This document shows positions 55,523 through 64,000 of a stretch of 64,000 nucleotides of DNA, piece by piece (positions within the stretch are counted from its first letter, which is position 1; each line of letters opens with the position of its first letter). Location of the stretch: positions 1-64,000 of the forward strand of contig NZ_JAEPOL010000014.1 in NCBI RefSeq assembly GCF_017642925.1. Reading direction: 5' to 3'. The notes beneath the pieces are model-generated. The model ran no database searches. It was not told where the DNA came from and saw only the letters and a program-made list of their open reading frames with translations. The DNA comes from Maricaulis sp. (GTDB lineage: Bacteria; Pseudomonadota; Alphaproteobacteria; Caulobacterales; Maricaulaceae). The translations under genes and the position numbers were made by a program.

Positions 55523-56662
55523 TCACGATGCGATGAAAACCTGGTCCTGTTGGCGCAGCCGCGTATCGGTCTCGCAACGGGAAAACCAGGCCAGCTCGGG
55601 GGCGCTGCCATCGAAACGCGGAGCGAAGCGGCGTCCGCCCGCTCCTTCCAGGCTGCGAAGGTCGCAGCCGGAAAAGCGAGCATGAGCGAGTTTGCAGTTC
55701 CGGAAGGACGCGCCGCGCAGGTCGGCGCCAGTAAAGTCGGCATCGCGCAAATCGGCGCCATCGAAGACGGCTCCAATCAGCCGGGCGCCGGTAAACGGGA
55801 CGCCCACAGCACAACAGTTCCTGAAAGACGCACCAGCCAGAGCGGTTCCAGAGAAGTCGCGACCGCAAACGCGGACATCTTCGCCATCGAAGCGTGGAAC
55901 TGCGCCCTCGCGCCCCTGGGTTAGGGTCCACAGATTGCCAGCGCGGATGCGGTCCTGCAGGCCGGGTCGGGCGTCGCGCGCCTCGGGTGTCGGATCCCGC
56001 AAGGCGCCAGACAGGGCGTTGGCGTCCAGTCGGGTATTCGCAAGTGACACGCCGGTCATGATGGCGCCGTCGAAACGGGCACCCAGAAGGTTGGCGCCGC
56101 TGAGATCGGCCTCCGAAAGAATGGCATCCGAGAAGTCAGCCCCCTGAAGCCGTGCACCATTGAGGCGCGCGCCCTTCAACGAACAGTGTGAGAAATCCAC
56201 GCTGGCGACCGGGCCATTCTGTCCGCCATGCAATTGACGGTCATTGTGGACGACATGGCGGACGAACCGCTCTTCTTCGTCAATGCGGGCCAGTTCCGCA
56301 CTCCGGAAGTCGGCCTCATCAAGCCGAGCGCCGTTCAGGCGTGTTCCTCGCAGGGATACGCCCCGCAGGTCGGCCCGGCCCAGATCGCTGCCGCGAAAAT
56401 CGCATCGCTCAAGCCGCGAGCAATAGAATGATGCAAAGCGCAGATCGCTCTCGGCAAAACGGCCGCCCGACAGATCGCAGCCAATGAACTGGATTCCCTC
56501 TAGTTTCCGGCGAAGCAGGCGCAGGTCGCTAAGCGTGCCAAAACGGAAGACGGCGCGACATCCTCCAGGAACACCCTGCACGAAGTCTTCATGTGCCGCG
56601 ATCAGTTCCTCATTGGAGGTATGCCCCATGTCCCGTCGGTCCCGCTTCTTTGCATCTGTCAA
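55523..56662 (-). CDS. Pentapeptide-repeat protein, second copy
   Basis: A 379-residue pentapeptide-repeat protein, paralogous to the one at 27-28 kb. The N-terminal stretch HEDFVQGVPGGCRAVFRFGTL corresponds to HTAFLTGEAGGARAVFRGAAL in that gene, and both have two beta-helix blocks joined by a linker (here about 145-165 and 210-250) and a C-terminal ALDGS-type cap. A DNA-mimic or scaffold role is possible but no partner is evident. The start may be ATG at 56662 or at 56629; neither has a strong ribosome-binding site. No SOS box is seen upstream. Confidence 0.75.
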   Translation of the reverse strand: MTDAKKRDRRDMGHTSNEELIAAHEDFVQGVPGGCRAVFRFGTLSDLRLLRRKLEGIQFIGCDLSGGRFAESDLRFASFYCSRLERCDFRGSDLGRADLRGVSLRGTRLNGARLDEADFRSAELARIDEEERFVRHVVHNDRQLHGGQNGPVASVDFSHCSLKGARLNGARLQGADFSDAILSEADLSGANLLGARFDGAIMTGVSLANTRLDANALSGALRDPTPEARDARPGLQDRIRAGNLWTLTQGREGAVPRFDGEDVRVCGRDFSGTALAGASFRNCCAVGVPFTGARLIGAVFDGADLRDADFTGADLRGASFRNCKLAHARFSGCDLRSLEGAGGRRFAPRFDGSAPELAWFSRCETDTRLRQQDQVFIAS

Positions 56663-56838
56663 ACCTGTGCGGCCAAGCTTAAAATCGGGTCAAGCCCGGG
56701 CTGTTTCCTGCTGATATTGCGGCATAATTTATTAGGCGAGCGCGTGTCGATCGAGGACGAACGCAAGGCGGTCAAGCGCGCCGACGCGGACGCGCTCACG
56801 GTCTAGGCAGTCCCTGTGCCGCCTGCTATTCCCGCCGG

Positions 56839-57501
56839 ATGACGGCGTTCCGCGAATACGAAAAATGGGCGTTCACCGCGACGGGCGGTGATGACGCGCC
56901 CGTCTTTCCCGATGGTTGTCGCGACGTCCTCGTGATCGAGACGCGGGCCGGTCCGCCGCGCATTGTTCTGACCGATCACGACCTCGTGCCGCGGCAGGTT
57001 CAACTGATAGCGGGAACACACATCACCGGCTACCGGCTTCGTCCCGGTTCGCAACTCGATCCGGGCGCTCTGGACGCCATTGCAAGACAGCCCGGCGATG
57101 CAGAGACCATACTCACGGCAAGCCTGCGCGATCCCGACGATCTCGGCGATGCAATCCTGGCGCTGACCCGGCCGGGGGCCAGCCTTGGATCCGTGGCCGC
57201 AGCGGCCGGCGTATCGGAACGCACCCTGCAGCGGCGATTTCGCGAATTCGATCTGCCTGCGCCCGACTATTGGCGCCTGCTGGCGCGGGCACGCCGCGCC
57301 GCGCAATCCTTCGCGTCGGCATGCACGCTGGCCGACATTGCCGGTGAAAACGGCTATGCCGACCAGGCCCACATAACGCGCGAATGCCTGCGCTGGTTCG
57401 GGGCGACGCCGGCCAGGCTGCGCGGGGATCCGCGCCGTCTTGGGTTGATATCTCAGCCGGCGCTGGGCAACTGGACCGCAGAACAGATCTCCACCAGATA
57501 A
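56839..57501 (+). CDS. AraC-family transcriptional regulator
   Basis: A 220-residue regulator whose C-terminal half carries the AraC-type DNA-binding domain: ASLGSVAAAAGVSERTLQRRFREFDLPAPDYWRLLARARRAAQ and CTLADIAGENGYADQAHITRECLRWFGATPARLR. The N-terminal 110 residues form a short cupin-like sensing domain (PVFPDGCRDVLVIETRAG). It overlaps the convergent VOC gene by 49 nt. Whether it regulates that gene is unknown; no operator is visible. Confidence 0.85.
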   Translation: MTAFREYEKWAFTATGGDDAPVFPDGCRDVLVIETRAGPPRIVLTDHDLVPRQVQLIAGTHITGYRLRPGSQLDPGALDAIARQPGDAETILTASLRDPDDLGDAILALTRPGASLGSVAAAAGVSERTLQRRFREFDLPAPDYWRLLARARRAAQSFASACTLADIAGENGYADQAHITRECLRWFGATPARLRGDPRRLGLISQPALGNWTAEQISTR

Positions 57502-57848
57502 CCGTCCGGATCGCTGACATAAGACGTGATCTGGCCCCAGGGCTCCTCGCGCGCATCCTGCTTCAGCGTGGCGCCGGCTTTGACGGCGCGGGCGAGGGCG
57601 GTTGGCACGTCCTCTGTCTCGAACGCCAGTTCAAACACCGGTGCATTGGCATCCGGCTTTTGGGGCGACTTCCCGAGCTGCCGCATCAGGGCCGTCGAGG
57701 AAAAGGCCAGCCGCGTCTCGCCGGTTTTCAGTTCGCCATAGTCTCCGCTTTCATGCAGGAAGTTCCGCTCCAGTCCGAAGGCGGCTTCGTAGAAGGCCAT
57801 CGAGGCAGCGACGTTGTCGACATAGAGGATGGTGTAGCGAAAGATCAT
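57453..57848 (-). CDS. VOC-family glyoxalase/bleomycin-resistance-like protein
   Basis: A 131-residue protein of the vicinal oxygen chelate fold: IFRYTILYVDNVAASMAFYEAAFGLERNFLHESGDYGELKTGETRLAFSS at the start and FETEDVPTALARAVKAGATLKQDAREEPWGQITSYVSDPDGYLVEICSA at the end, with candidate metal ligands His and Glu in those blocks. Members include glyoxalase I, dioxygenases and antibiotic-binding proteins, so no specific reaction is claimed. The ATG at 57848 gives the standard N-terminus. It overlaps the AraC gene by 49 nt. Confidence 0.83.
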   Translation of the reverse strand: MIFRYTILYVDNVAASMAFYEAAFGLERNFLHESGDYGELKTGETRLAFSSTALMRQLGKSPQKPDANAPVFELAFETEDVPTALARAVKAGATLKQDAREEPWGQITSYVSDPDGYLVEICSAVQLPSAG

Positions 57849-58070
57849 GCGGGGACTCCGGTGTGCAAAAGCGATCCCGGACATCTAGCGCATGTCATGC
57901 CAGCCCGTCTTGAAGGATCGCGACAGGCATGCGGCCTTGGCGGAGGGGACGAACCGATATCGAACCCGCAGGGTTCGCAAGCGCGACGGCGCGCCGGGCA
58001 AAGTTTCAAAAGGGTGGCAGGCCGCCCCGTCGGAGGCATTTGCGAAGCAATTGCCGCGGGATCAAGACAA

Positions 58071-58158
58071 TGGCGGAGGGGGAGGGATTCGAACCCCCGG
58101 AACCTCGCGGTTCAACGGTTTTCAAGACCGCCGCAATCGACCACTCTGCCACCCCTCC
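58071..58158 (-). tRNA. tRNA-Ser (TGA anticodon)
   Basis: An 88-nt class II tRNA with a long variable arm. On the minus strand, acceptor GGAGGGG pairs with CCCCTCC, the anticodon loop contains TTGAAAA (anticodon TGA), the variable arm is GC-rich (AACCGCGAGGTT), the T-arm has GGTTCGAATCC, and CCA is encoded. Confidence 0.97.
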
Positions 58159-58333
58159 GGTCCAGCGCAGATAACGGCGATACGGTCGCCGGCGCAAGTA
58201 TGGATGCCAGAACGCGTCGCAGGCGCGGCGCCGCGGGTGCGCTGAACAGTCGCGACATGAAACAGGGTTACCCTCCCTTCACCAATCCGGGATAATCTCG
58301 CTCCAGTTTCGTCAGCGGAAATCCGGTTCAGCC

Positions 58334-59242
58334 TTGTCCAGACTGTCTCTCGCTCTTGTTGGCCTCGCCGCTGCGTCGCTCGCAGCGTGTGCATCCTCGC
58401 CCGAACGCTATTCCAGCTATCCGGCCTCGGTACCGTCGACGCCACCGCAGACGACGAGCGGCACGGCGACGCCGGTCGATATCGATGTGGCAGGGTTGAT
58501 TGCGACAGACAGCGGTCACCAGAAGGTCGGCAACCCCTATCGCGTGGGCAGCCGGACCTATCGTCCGCAGCGCGACGATCGCTATGACCGCACCGGAATT
58601 GCGTCCTGGTATGGTCCGAACTTCCACGGAAGACCAACGGCCAACGGCGAAGTCTTCGACCAGTACGCGATGACGGCCGCGCACACGACCCTGCCCATTC
58701 CCTCGATCGCGGAAGTCACCAATCTTGAAAACGGGCGCAGCATCATCGTTCGCGTCAATGATCGCGGCCCCTTTGTGGACGACCGCATCATCGACCTGTC
58801 ACGGGCCGCGGCGACCGAGCTGGATTATGTCGGCTCGGGCCTTGCCCGCGTACGTGTGCGCTATCTCGGTCCGGCCCATCCTGACGCGCCGCCGCCTCAG
58901 CGCAATGTCCGGCTTGCCGGCACACCGGCTTCCGCCATCGCTGGGCAACCATCCAGCCCCGCCACGGCCCAGACCGTCGCCGCCGTCGAGGACATTCCGG
59001 TCCGCGCCGGACGGGATGTGACGCTGCAGCTCGGTGCTTTCAGCGATGCGGACAATGCCGACCGGCTTGTCCAGCGCGTCGCCGGAGCGGGAGAGGTTTG
59101 GGTCGAGCCCGGTCAGTCCGACCATGGCCCGATATATCGCGTCTTCTTCGGACGCTGGGCCGATCGCAGCGGCGCCGATGCGGCACGGGCCAGCCTGGCC
59201 GACTGGGGCGTTTTCGGCGCCCGGATCGTCGCCCTCGACTGA
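58334..59242 (+). CDS. rlpA: RlpA septal-ring lytic transglycosylase with SPOR domain
   Basis: A 302-residue lipoprotein with lipobox LAAC, a double-psi beta-barrel domain (RTGIASWYGPNFHGRPTANGEVFDQYAMTAAHTTLP, VNDRGPF) and a C-terminal SPOR domain (VTLQLGAFSDADNADRL, YRVFFGRWADRSGADAARASL). RlpA trims stem-less peptidoglycan and localises to the septum through SPOR. The start is TTG at 58334, the only one that places the lipoprotein signal correctly. It begins the cell-envelope-replication cluster rlpA-dacC-tmk-holB-tatD-MBL. Confidence 0.93.
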   Translation: MSRLSLALVGLAAASLAACASSPERYSSYPASVPSTPPQTTSGTATPVDIDVAGLIATDSGHQKVGNPYRVGSRTYRPQRDDRYDRTGIASWYGPNFHGRPTANGEVFDQYAMTAAHTTLPIPSIAEVTNLENGRSIIVRVNDRGPFVDDRIIDLSRAAATELDYVGSGLARVRVRYLGPAHPDAPPPQRNVRLAGTPASAIAGQPSSPATAQTVAAVEDIPVRAGRDVTLQLGAFSDADNADRLVQRVAGAGEVWVEPGQSDHGPIYRVFFGRWADRSGADAARASLADWGVFGARIVALD

Positions 59243-59341
59243 GCCTGCTGCGTCCGTGGCGCTGGACGCCATGGTCTTGCCGCGCTTTGATGCTTCCTGT
59301 TGCCAAGCCGCCCCATCTGATTCCGGCCAGGGAGTTCCTCC

Positions 59342-60487
59342 GTGCGCAGTCTTCTTGCGATTCTTCTTCTCGCCATTCCGGTTGCAGCCGCACCGGCCGT
59401 CGCCCAGAACACCTATGAGACCGATGCCAGCCATGCGGTGATCATGGATTTCGAGACCGGCACGATCCTGTTCTCGAAGAATGGCGACGAGCCCATGCCG
59501 CCGGCCTCCATGTCCAAGATGATGACGGTGCTGATGGCCCTGGAGGCCATCGAGTCGGGCTCGCTGTCGCTGGACGATGAACTGCCCGTGTCCGAAGAGG
59601 CCTGGCGCCGCGGCGGCGCCGCGTCCGGATCGTCGACCATGTTTCTGGACGTGAACAGCCGGGCCCGCGTCGAGGACCTGCTGCGCGGTGTCATCATCCA
59701 GTCCGGCAATGACGCCTGCATCGTCCTCGCCGAGGCGATCGGCGGCAGCGAGGCGGCCTTCGCCGACATGATGACCCAGCGTGCCCGCGAGCTGGGCCTG
59801 GAGAATGCGCACTTTGCCAATTCCACGGGCTGGCCCGATCCGGATCACATGGTCAGCGCGGAAGACCTTGCCCGCATTGCCCGGATCCTCATCCGCGATC
59901 ATCCGGATTTCTATGGCATCTGGGCCGAGCGGGAATTCACCTATAACGGCATCCGCCAGTACAACCGAAACCCGCTGCTCGGTGTGTTCTCCGGTGCCGA
60001 TGGCCTGAAGACCGGCCACACGGAAGACAGCGGCTACGGCCTTGTTGGATCTGCCGAACGCGATGGCGAACGCCGCATCATCGTTTTCAACGGCATGGAT
60101 TCGAATTCGGCCCGCGCCGCCGAGGCCGAACGCATGATGCGCGCCGCGCTCACCGATTATGGCGTCTACAATCTTTTTGCGGCCGGTGACACGGTGGAGC
60201 ATGAAGCCGAGGTCTTCATGGGGACGGTATCCACTGTCGCGCTTCGTGTCGACGAGGATATTGCCGTCGGCCTGCACCGCCGGGCCCGCCGCGACATGAC
60301 GGTTTCCGTGAACTATGAAGGCCCCGTTTCCGCGCCGATCGCGGAAGGCGATGTCATCGCCACGCTGACGGTCGAAGCGCCCGGCATGGAGCCCCAGGAC
60401 TTCCCGCTGGTCGCCGCGAATGACGTTCCCCGCAAGGGGCTGATGGGCCGTATCGGGGCTGCACTTGTCCACATGATCCGGGGCTGA
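59342..60487 (+). CDS. dacC: D-alanyl-D-alanine carboxypeptidase (PBP5/6-type)
   Basis: A 381-residue periplasmic penicillin-binding protein that removes the terminal D-Ala of peptidoglycan. A signal peptide ends at AVAQ. The S11 core has SMSK (Ser56-Lys59), SGN at 121-123 and KTG at 223-225. The C-terminal domain (VALRVDEDIAVGLHRRARRDM, VSVNYEGPVSAPIAEGDVI) and a final amphipathic helix (MGRIGAALVHMIRG) match membrane-anchored DacC/PBP5. The start is GTG at 59342. The tmk gene starts 5 nt later. Confidence 0.94.
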   Translation: MRSLLAILLLAIPVAAAPAVAQNTYETDASHAVIMDFETGTILFSKNGDEPMPPASMSKMMTVLMALEAIESGSLSLDDELPVSEEAWRRGGAASGSSTMFLDVNSRARVEDLLRGVIIQSGNDACIVLAEAIGGSEAAFADMMTQRARELGLENAHFANSTGWPDPDHMVSAEDLARIARILIRDHPDFYGIWAEREFTYNGIRQYNRNPLLGVFSGADGLKTGHTEDSGYGLVGSAERDGERRIIVFNGMDSNSARAAEAERMMRAALTDYGVYNLFAAGDTVEHEAEVFMGTVSTVALRVDEDIAVGLHRRARRDMTVSVNYEGPVSAPIAEGDVIATLTVEAPGMEPQDFPLVAANDVPRKGLMGRIGAALVHMIRG

Positions 60488-60492
60488 TCGGC

Positions 60493-61125
60493 GTGCGGGG
60501 CAAGTTCATCACACTTGAAGGCGGCGAGGGTGCCGGCAAGACGACGCTGATCAAGGCCTTGCAGGCGGCGCTTGCGGCAAAAGGCCTGGATGCGGTCGTC
60601 ACCCGGGAGCCGGGCGGTACGCCCGGCGCCGAAGTCCTGCGCGACATCCTGCTCAAGGGGGCAACGGATCGCTGGTCTCCGGTCACCGAGGCGTTGTTGA
60701 TGTATGCCGCGCGCGTCGATCACGTCGAACGGTTGATCGAGCCGGCGCTGGCGCGCGGCGCCTGGGTGATTTCCGACCGTTTTGCCGATTCCACCCTGGC
60801 GTATCAGGGCACGGCCGGCGGCGTTCCGCTCGAGCGGATCCGCCAGCTGCATGAGGCCGCGCTGGGCGACTTCCGCCCGGATCTGACCCTCGTGCTCGAT
60901 CTCGACCCGCGGACCGGGCTGGAGCGGACGGTCGCGCGCGGCGAGGATGCGACCCGTTTCGAGCGTTTCGACGCGGACTTCCATGCGCGTCTGCGCCAGG
61001 CTTTTCTGGATATCGCAGCGGACGAGCCTGAGCGCTGCGTTGTGCTGGATGCGGGTTCCGATGCGGATGCCGTTGCCGCGGCGGCTCTTCAGGCCATCGA
61101 GACGCGGCTCGGCGCCCCGGCATGA
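60493..61125 (+). CDS. tmk: Thymidylate kinase
   Basis: A 210-residue P-loop kinase that phosphorylates dTMP to dTDP. The P-loop is GGEGAGKTT near residue 10, followed by VVTREPGGTPGAEVLRDIL, MYAARVDHVERLI, VISDRFADSTLAYQG and the Asp-rich lid. Length matches the family. The start is GTG at 60493, and the stop overlaps the holB start by 4 nt. The coupling to holB is common in proteobacteria. Confidence 0.96.
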   Translation: MRGKFITLEGGEGAGKTTLIKALQAALAAKGLDAVVTREPGGTPGAEVLRDILLKGATDRWSPVTEALLMYAARVDHVERLIEPALARGAWVISDRFADSTLAYQGTAGGVPLERIRQLHEAALGDFRPDLTLVLDLDPRTGLERTVARGEDATRFERFDADFHARLRQAFLDIAADEPERCVVLDAGSDADAVAAAALQAIETRLGAPA

Positions 61126-62165
61126 GTACCGATCCGGATACCGGGTCCGACGTCCAGCCGGGCTGCCTGCCGCCGCGCGAGCGCTATGACCTGTTCGGCC
61201 ACGAGGCCGCTGAGCAGGCTTTCGCGAAGGCCTGGCAGAGCGGACGCCTGCATCACGCCTGGATGATCACCGGGCCGCGCGGTGTCGGCAAGGCCAGCTT
61301 CGCCTGGCGCGCCGCACGCCGGGTTCTCGGTGCCGCGCCGATGGAGGAGGGCGGCCCGCTCGGCTCCAGCCCGCAGGACCCGGTCTGCAAACTGCTGGAG
61401 GCCCAGGCCAATCCGGATCTCCTGCTGCTGCGGCGTCCCTGGGACGACAAGCGCAAGCGCTGGCGCGCCGAGATCACGGTGGAAGAAGCGCGACGGGCGC
61501 CGCATTTTTTCGAAATGAGTTCCGGTGCCAAGGGCGGCTGGCGGGTCTGTATCGTCGACAGTGCCGACGAGATGAACACCAATGCTGCCAACGCCTTGCT
61601 GAAAACTCTTGAAGAGCCGCCGCAACGTGGTGTCCTGTTTCTCGTGACCCATACGCCAGGCCGTTTACCGGCCACCATCCGCTCGCGCTGCCGCCGGCTC
61701 GACCTGCGCGCGCCCTCCGTCGAGGCGACAGCGGACTGGCTGGCCTCCGTCAGCGATGCCACCGCCGGCGATGCCCTGGCTGCGTCCAGGCTGGCTGCGG
61801 GCGCACCGGGGCGGGCGCTGTCCCTGCATGTCTCGGGCGGGGTCGGCCTGGCCCGCGATGTCGAGGCCATCGTGGAGAAAGGGCGTTCGGCCGGCGAGCC
61901 GGAAATGCGCCGCCTGGCCGACCGGATTTCCACCAAGGCCGGCGAGGATCTGCGCGGGTTGTTCTACGAGGCGCTGGCCGGTGCCCTGCGCAATCAGGCG
62001 CGCCGCCGAGCCGCCAATGGCGAAGACGTGACGGCCTGGCTTGCTGCCTGGCGGGAGCTTGGTTCGCTTGTCCGGGATGCCGAGGCACTTTATCTCGACC
62101 CGAAACAGAGCGCGCTGGCAGCCCTTTCAATTGCCCGGGACGCTGCGCGCAAGGAAGTCGCCTGA
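61122..62165 (+). CDS. holB: DNA polymerase III subunit delta'
   Basis: A 347-residue clamp-loader subunit. It has the AAA+ core: HHAWMITGPRGVGKASFAWRAAR (Walker A-like), DSADEMNTNAANALLKTLEEPPQRGVLFLVTHTPGRLPATIRSRCRRLDL (with the arginine-finger region SRC). It acts with the tau/gamma and delta subunits to load the sliding clamp. Length is normal. Its ATG overlaps tmk by 4 nt. Confidence 0.95.
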   Translation: MSTDPDTGSDVQPGCLPPRERYDLFGHEAAEQAFAKAWQSGRLHHAWMITGPRGVGKASFAWRAARRVLGAAPMEEGGPLGSSPQDPVCKLLEAQANPDLLLLRRPWDDKRKRWRAEITVEEARRAPHFFEMSSGAKGGWRVCIVDSADEMNTNAANALLKTLEEPPQRGVLFLVTHTPGRLPATIRSRCRRLDLRAPSVEATADWLASVSDATAGDALAASRLAAGAPGRALSLHVSGGVGLARDVEAIVEKGRSAGEPEMRRLADRISTKAGEDLRGLFYEALAGALRNQARRRAANGEDVTAWLAAWRELGSLVRDAEALYLDPKQSALAALSIARDAARKEVA

Positions 62166-62173
62166 GACCGGTC

Positions 62174-62956
62174 ATGTTCATCGACACACACGTCAATCTT
62201 CACGGCGAGCAATTTGCCGACGATCTCGACGCCGTCATCGAACGGGCCCGCGCGGCTGGCGTTGAGCGCATGATCGCGATCTGCTGCCGTCTGAGCGATT
62301 TCGAAGCCGTCTCCGCCATCGCCGAGGCGCATGACGACATCTACTGTACGATCGGCGCCCATCCGCACCACGCCAAGGACCGGCCGGACATCACCGCCGG
62401 CGAGCTGGTCGAGATCGCCCGCCACCCCAAGGTCGTCGGTATCGGCGAGACCGGGCTGGATTTTCACTATGGCTATTCCCCGCGCGAGGACCAGTTCGCC
62501 AGCCTGAAAGCCCATATCGAGGCGGCGCGCCAGACGGATCTGCCGCTCGTCCTGCATACCCGTGAAGCGGATGAGGCGATGGCGGATCTTCTGGAAGAGG
62601 AAATGGGGAAGGGGGCCTTCCGACCCTTGCTGCACTGCTATACCGGCGGCGCCGATCTGGCCCGCCGGGCCGCCCGTCTCGGCGCATATTTTTCGGCGTC
62701 CGGCATTGTGACCTTCAAGAAGGCCGAAGATGTGCGGGCCGTGTTTCGCGATGAAGTTCCGGATGACCGGGTGATCCTGGAGACCGACTGTCCCTATCTC
62801 GCGCCCGTGCCGCACCGTGGCAAACGTTGCGAGCCGGCCTTCCTGCCCGATGTCGCGACGGGGCTGGCTGCCGTGAAGGGCTGGACGGTCGAGGACTGCG
62901 CAGCCCGGACCACACAAGCCGCGCTCAACCTGTTCGACCGGATCGAGAAACCGTGA
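62174..62956 (+). CDS. TatD-family metal-dependent hydrolase
   Basis: A 260-residue TIM-barrel nuclease/hydrolase. Family marks: GAHPHHAKD near 60, IGETGLDFHYGYSPREDQ near 95, VLHTREADE near 130, LLHCYTGGADLARRAARLGAYFSASGIVTF, and ILETDCPYLAPVPHRGKRCEP. The first metal motif is normally HxH; here it is HVN (His6-Val-Asn8), so one ligand is changed, which may be a lineage feature. The ATG at 62174 is 8 nt after holB. MetG, often found between these genes, is absent. Confidence 0.92.
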   Translation: MFIDTHVNLHGEQFADDLDAVIERARAAGVERMIAICCRLSDFEAVSAIAEAHDDIYCTIGAHPHHAKDRPDITAGELVEIARHPKVVGIGETGLDFHYGYSPREDQFASLKAHIEAARQTDLPLVLHTREADEAMADLLEEEMGKGAFRPLLHCYTGGADLARRAARLGAYFSASGIVTFKKAEDVRAVFRDEVPDDRVILETDCPYLAPVPHRGKRCEPAFLPDVATGLAAVKGWTVEDCAARTTQAALNLFDRIEKP

Positions 62957-63813
62957 CGGGTCTGGTCCGGATAACCCTGCTGGGCACCGGATCCTCGGGC
63001 GGCGTGCCGCGTGCGAATGGTGATTGGGGTGACTGCAATCCGAACAACCCGCGCAATCGCCGCCGCCGGTGTTCCGCCCTGGTGGAGCGGGCCAGGACCC
63101 GTGCCGATCTGGATGGCGGAGAGGCGGTGACCCGGGTCGTGATCGATACCTCGCCGGACTTCCGGGAACAGATGCTGTCAGCCCGGGTGACGCGGATCGA
63201 CGGTGTGGTCCTGACCCATGATCATGCCGACCAGACCCACGGCATCGACGATCTGCGGGCCTTTGCATACCTGCAACGTCAGCGCATCCCTGTGTGGATG
63301 GACGCCCCCACAGCAGCAACATTGGTGTCGCGTTTCGGCTACACATTCGACACACCGCCGGGCTCCAGCTATCCGGCCATTCTCGATCGCCGCGACATGC
63401 CGCATTTCGGCGAGCCGGTGTCGATTGACGGGCCGGGCGGTGAGGTTTCGCTCATTCCGGTCGACCAGGAGCACGGATCGATCCGCTCGCTCGGCTTCCG
63501 GATCGGCGACATCGCCTATTCGCCGGACATCAACGCCTTGCCGGAGGCGAGCGTGCCGCTGCTGGACGGTGTGGGCTGCTGGATTGTTGACGCCCTGCGC
63601 CGCGAACCGCATCCGACACATTTCACCGTCGACGATGCCCTCGCCGCGCTGGAGCGCGTCGGCGCCCGCTTCGGCGTGCTGACGAATATGCACATCACGC
63701 TGGACTACGACGTGCTGGTCGACACGCTGCCCGAGCATGTCTGGCCCGGCTATGACGGGATGCGCCTGATCTGGGATGGCGAGAGCGTGCGGTTCGACGA
63801 CGTTCCGGAATAG
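62953..63813 (+). CDS. MBL-fold metallohydrolase (PhnP-like)
   Basis: A 286-residue metallo-beta-lactamase-fold protein resembling PhnP/RNase Z-type phosphodiesterases. Segments: LLGTGSSGGVPRANGDWGDC at the N-terminus, VIDTSPDFREQMLSARVTRIDGVVLTHDHADQTHGIDDLR (the HxHxDH-type site), and the C-terminal LTNMHITLDYDVL. The natural substrate is unknown, though PhnP cleaves cyclic phosphodiesters. The GTG at 62953 overlaps the tatD stop by 4 nt (GTGA), so it is translationally coupled and likely ends the cluster. Confidence 0.88.
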   Translation: MTGLVRITLLGTGSSGGVPRANGDWGDCNPNNPRNRRRRCSALVERARTRADLDGGEAVTRVVIDTSPDFREQMLSARVTRIDGVVLTHDHADQTHGIDDLRAFAYLQRQRIPVWMDAPTAATLVSRFGYTFDTPPGSSYPAILDRRDMPHFGEPVSIDGPGGEVSLIPVDQEHGSIRSLGFRIGDIAYSPDINALPEASVPLLDGVGCWIVDALRREPHPTHFTVDDALAALERVGARFGVLTNMHITLDYDVLVDTLPEHVWPGYDGMRLIWDGESVRFDDVPE

Positions 63814-63819
63814 GGTTCC

Positions 63820-64000
63820 TCAGCCCTCATGGCTGGCGAAAACCGACAGGTTGTCGCCGGAAAAGGCATAGACATCATAGGGTTCGCTATAGCCCGGCAC
63901 TTTCATCCCCGGCGATCCGGCCGGCATGCCCGGTACCGCGATACCGGCAATCTGCGGCCGGGTGTCCAGCATTCGCAGGATATCCTCGGCCGGCACATGC
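63820..64000 (-). CDS. DUF411 metal-binding protein, partial (cut by window edge)
   Basis: Only the last 60 or so codons are in the window. The visible sequence runs HVPAEDILRMLDTRPQIAGI, then AVPGMPAGSPGMKVPGYSE and a Tyr/Asp-rich end, stopping at 63820. The GMP-GSPGM segment is typical of the DUF411 family, small periplasmic proteins linked to metal (copper) handling. The 5' part, including any signal peptide, is outside. It is convergent with the MBL gene, 6 nt apart. Confidence 0.7.
   Translation of the reverse strand, partial: HVPAEDILRMLDTRPQIAGIAVPGMPAGSPGMKVPGYSEPYDVYAFSGDNLSVFASHEG

Noticed and set aside
56591-56806. 71-aa plus-strand ORF between the second pentapeptide gene and the AraC gene
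   Set aside because: It overlaps the pentapeptide gene's 5' end in the opposite sense, has no ribosome-binding site or motif, and resembles a reading shadow. A true short gene cannot be excluded.

Overview
This is a high-GC chromosomal window from an alphaproteobacterium, most likely of the Caulobacterales/Maricaulales group (Hyphomonadaceae-like). The assignment rests on gene content: a PopA-like degenerate GGDEF protein, a double cold-shock protein, a bacterial NDUFS4 homologue, an SdhE homologue, paired entericidin-type lipoproteins, and a direct-repeat SOS box of the alphaproteobacterial GTTC-N7-GTTC form. Genes are dense and mostly housekeeping. No phage, insertion sequence, CRISPR array or integrase was seen.

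Layout. 1-2.4 kb: double cold-shock protein, DUF192 protein, and an NDUFS4-like gene bracketed by tRNA-Pro and tRNA-Arg; three 123-bp tandem repeats begin inside the tRNA-Arg 3' end. 2.4-9.1 kb: an ST7/TPR protein, a TonB-dependent receptor plus PhoD phosphatase operon, and a TetR-type regulator with two DNA-binding domains. 9-12.1 kb: a sulfur amino-acid operon (cysK, sseA, metC-like, 52-aa membrane protein). 12.2-26 kb: photolyase, kdsA, a DUF3089 protein that lacks its serine, recG, sdhE, mfd, a membrane-bound XRE regulator and a PopA-like c-di-GMP effector. 26-37 kb: CoA transferase/racemase, a pentapeptide-repeat gene with an SOS box, a candidate structured RNA, a WYL regulator, BrkB-type membrane protein, 3-oxoacid CoA-transferase (scoAB) and an RND efflux pair. 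37-51 kb: serine dehydratase, DUF2855 protein, kynurenine genes kynA-kynU, M2 and M14 peptidases, and MsrPQ. 51-55 kb: a tightly coupled operon of a GNAT-nitrilase fusion, a second GNAT, a RLAN/RimK-like ATP-grasp ligase and a GFA-family protein. 55-64 kb: two entericidin-like lipoproteins, a second pentapeptide protein, AraC and VOC proteins, tRNA-Ser, then rlpA-dacC-tmk-holB-tatD-MBL and a DUF411 gene cut by the window edge.

How genes work together. The receptor-PhoD pair looks like outer-membrane uptake plus periplasmic phosphoester cleavage. cysK, sseA and metC-like handle sulfur transfer. scoAB, the racemase, kynAU and sdaA feed carbon from acids and amino acids into central metabolism. 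recG, mfd and the photolyase are genome maintenance. The most likely under-described system is the amidoligase operon at 51.2-55.1 kb, which has the enzymes to build and trim an N-acylated amide or peptide of unknown identity. The 28.4-28.95 kb intergenic region is second: an SOS-box-like site, three stacked hairpins ending in a strong terminator, and a small gene whose ribosome-binding site can be sequestered.

Intergenic regions carry short GC-rich palindromes of the REP/BIME type (23.3, 29.0, 36.8-37.1 and 41.1 kb). All functional calls were made by reading the sequence; no database search was run.
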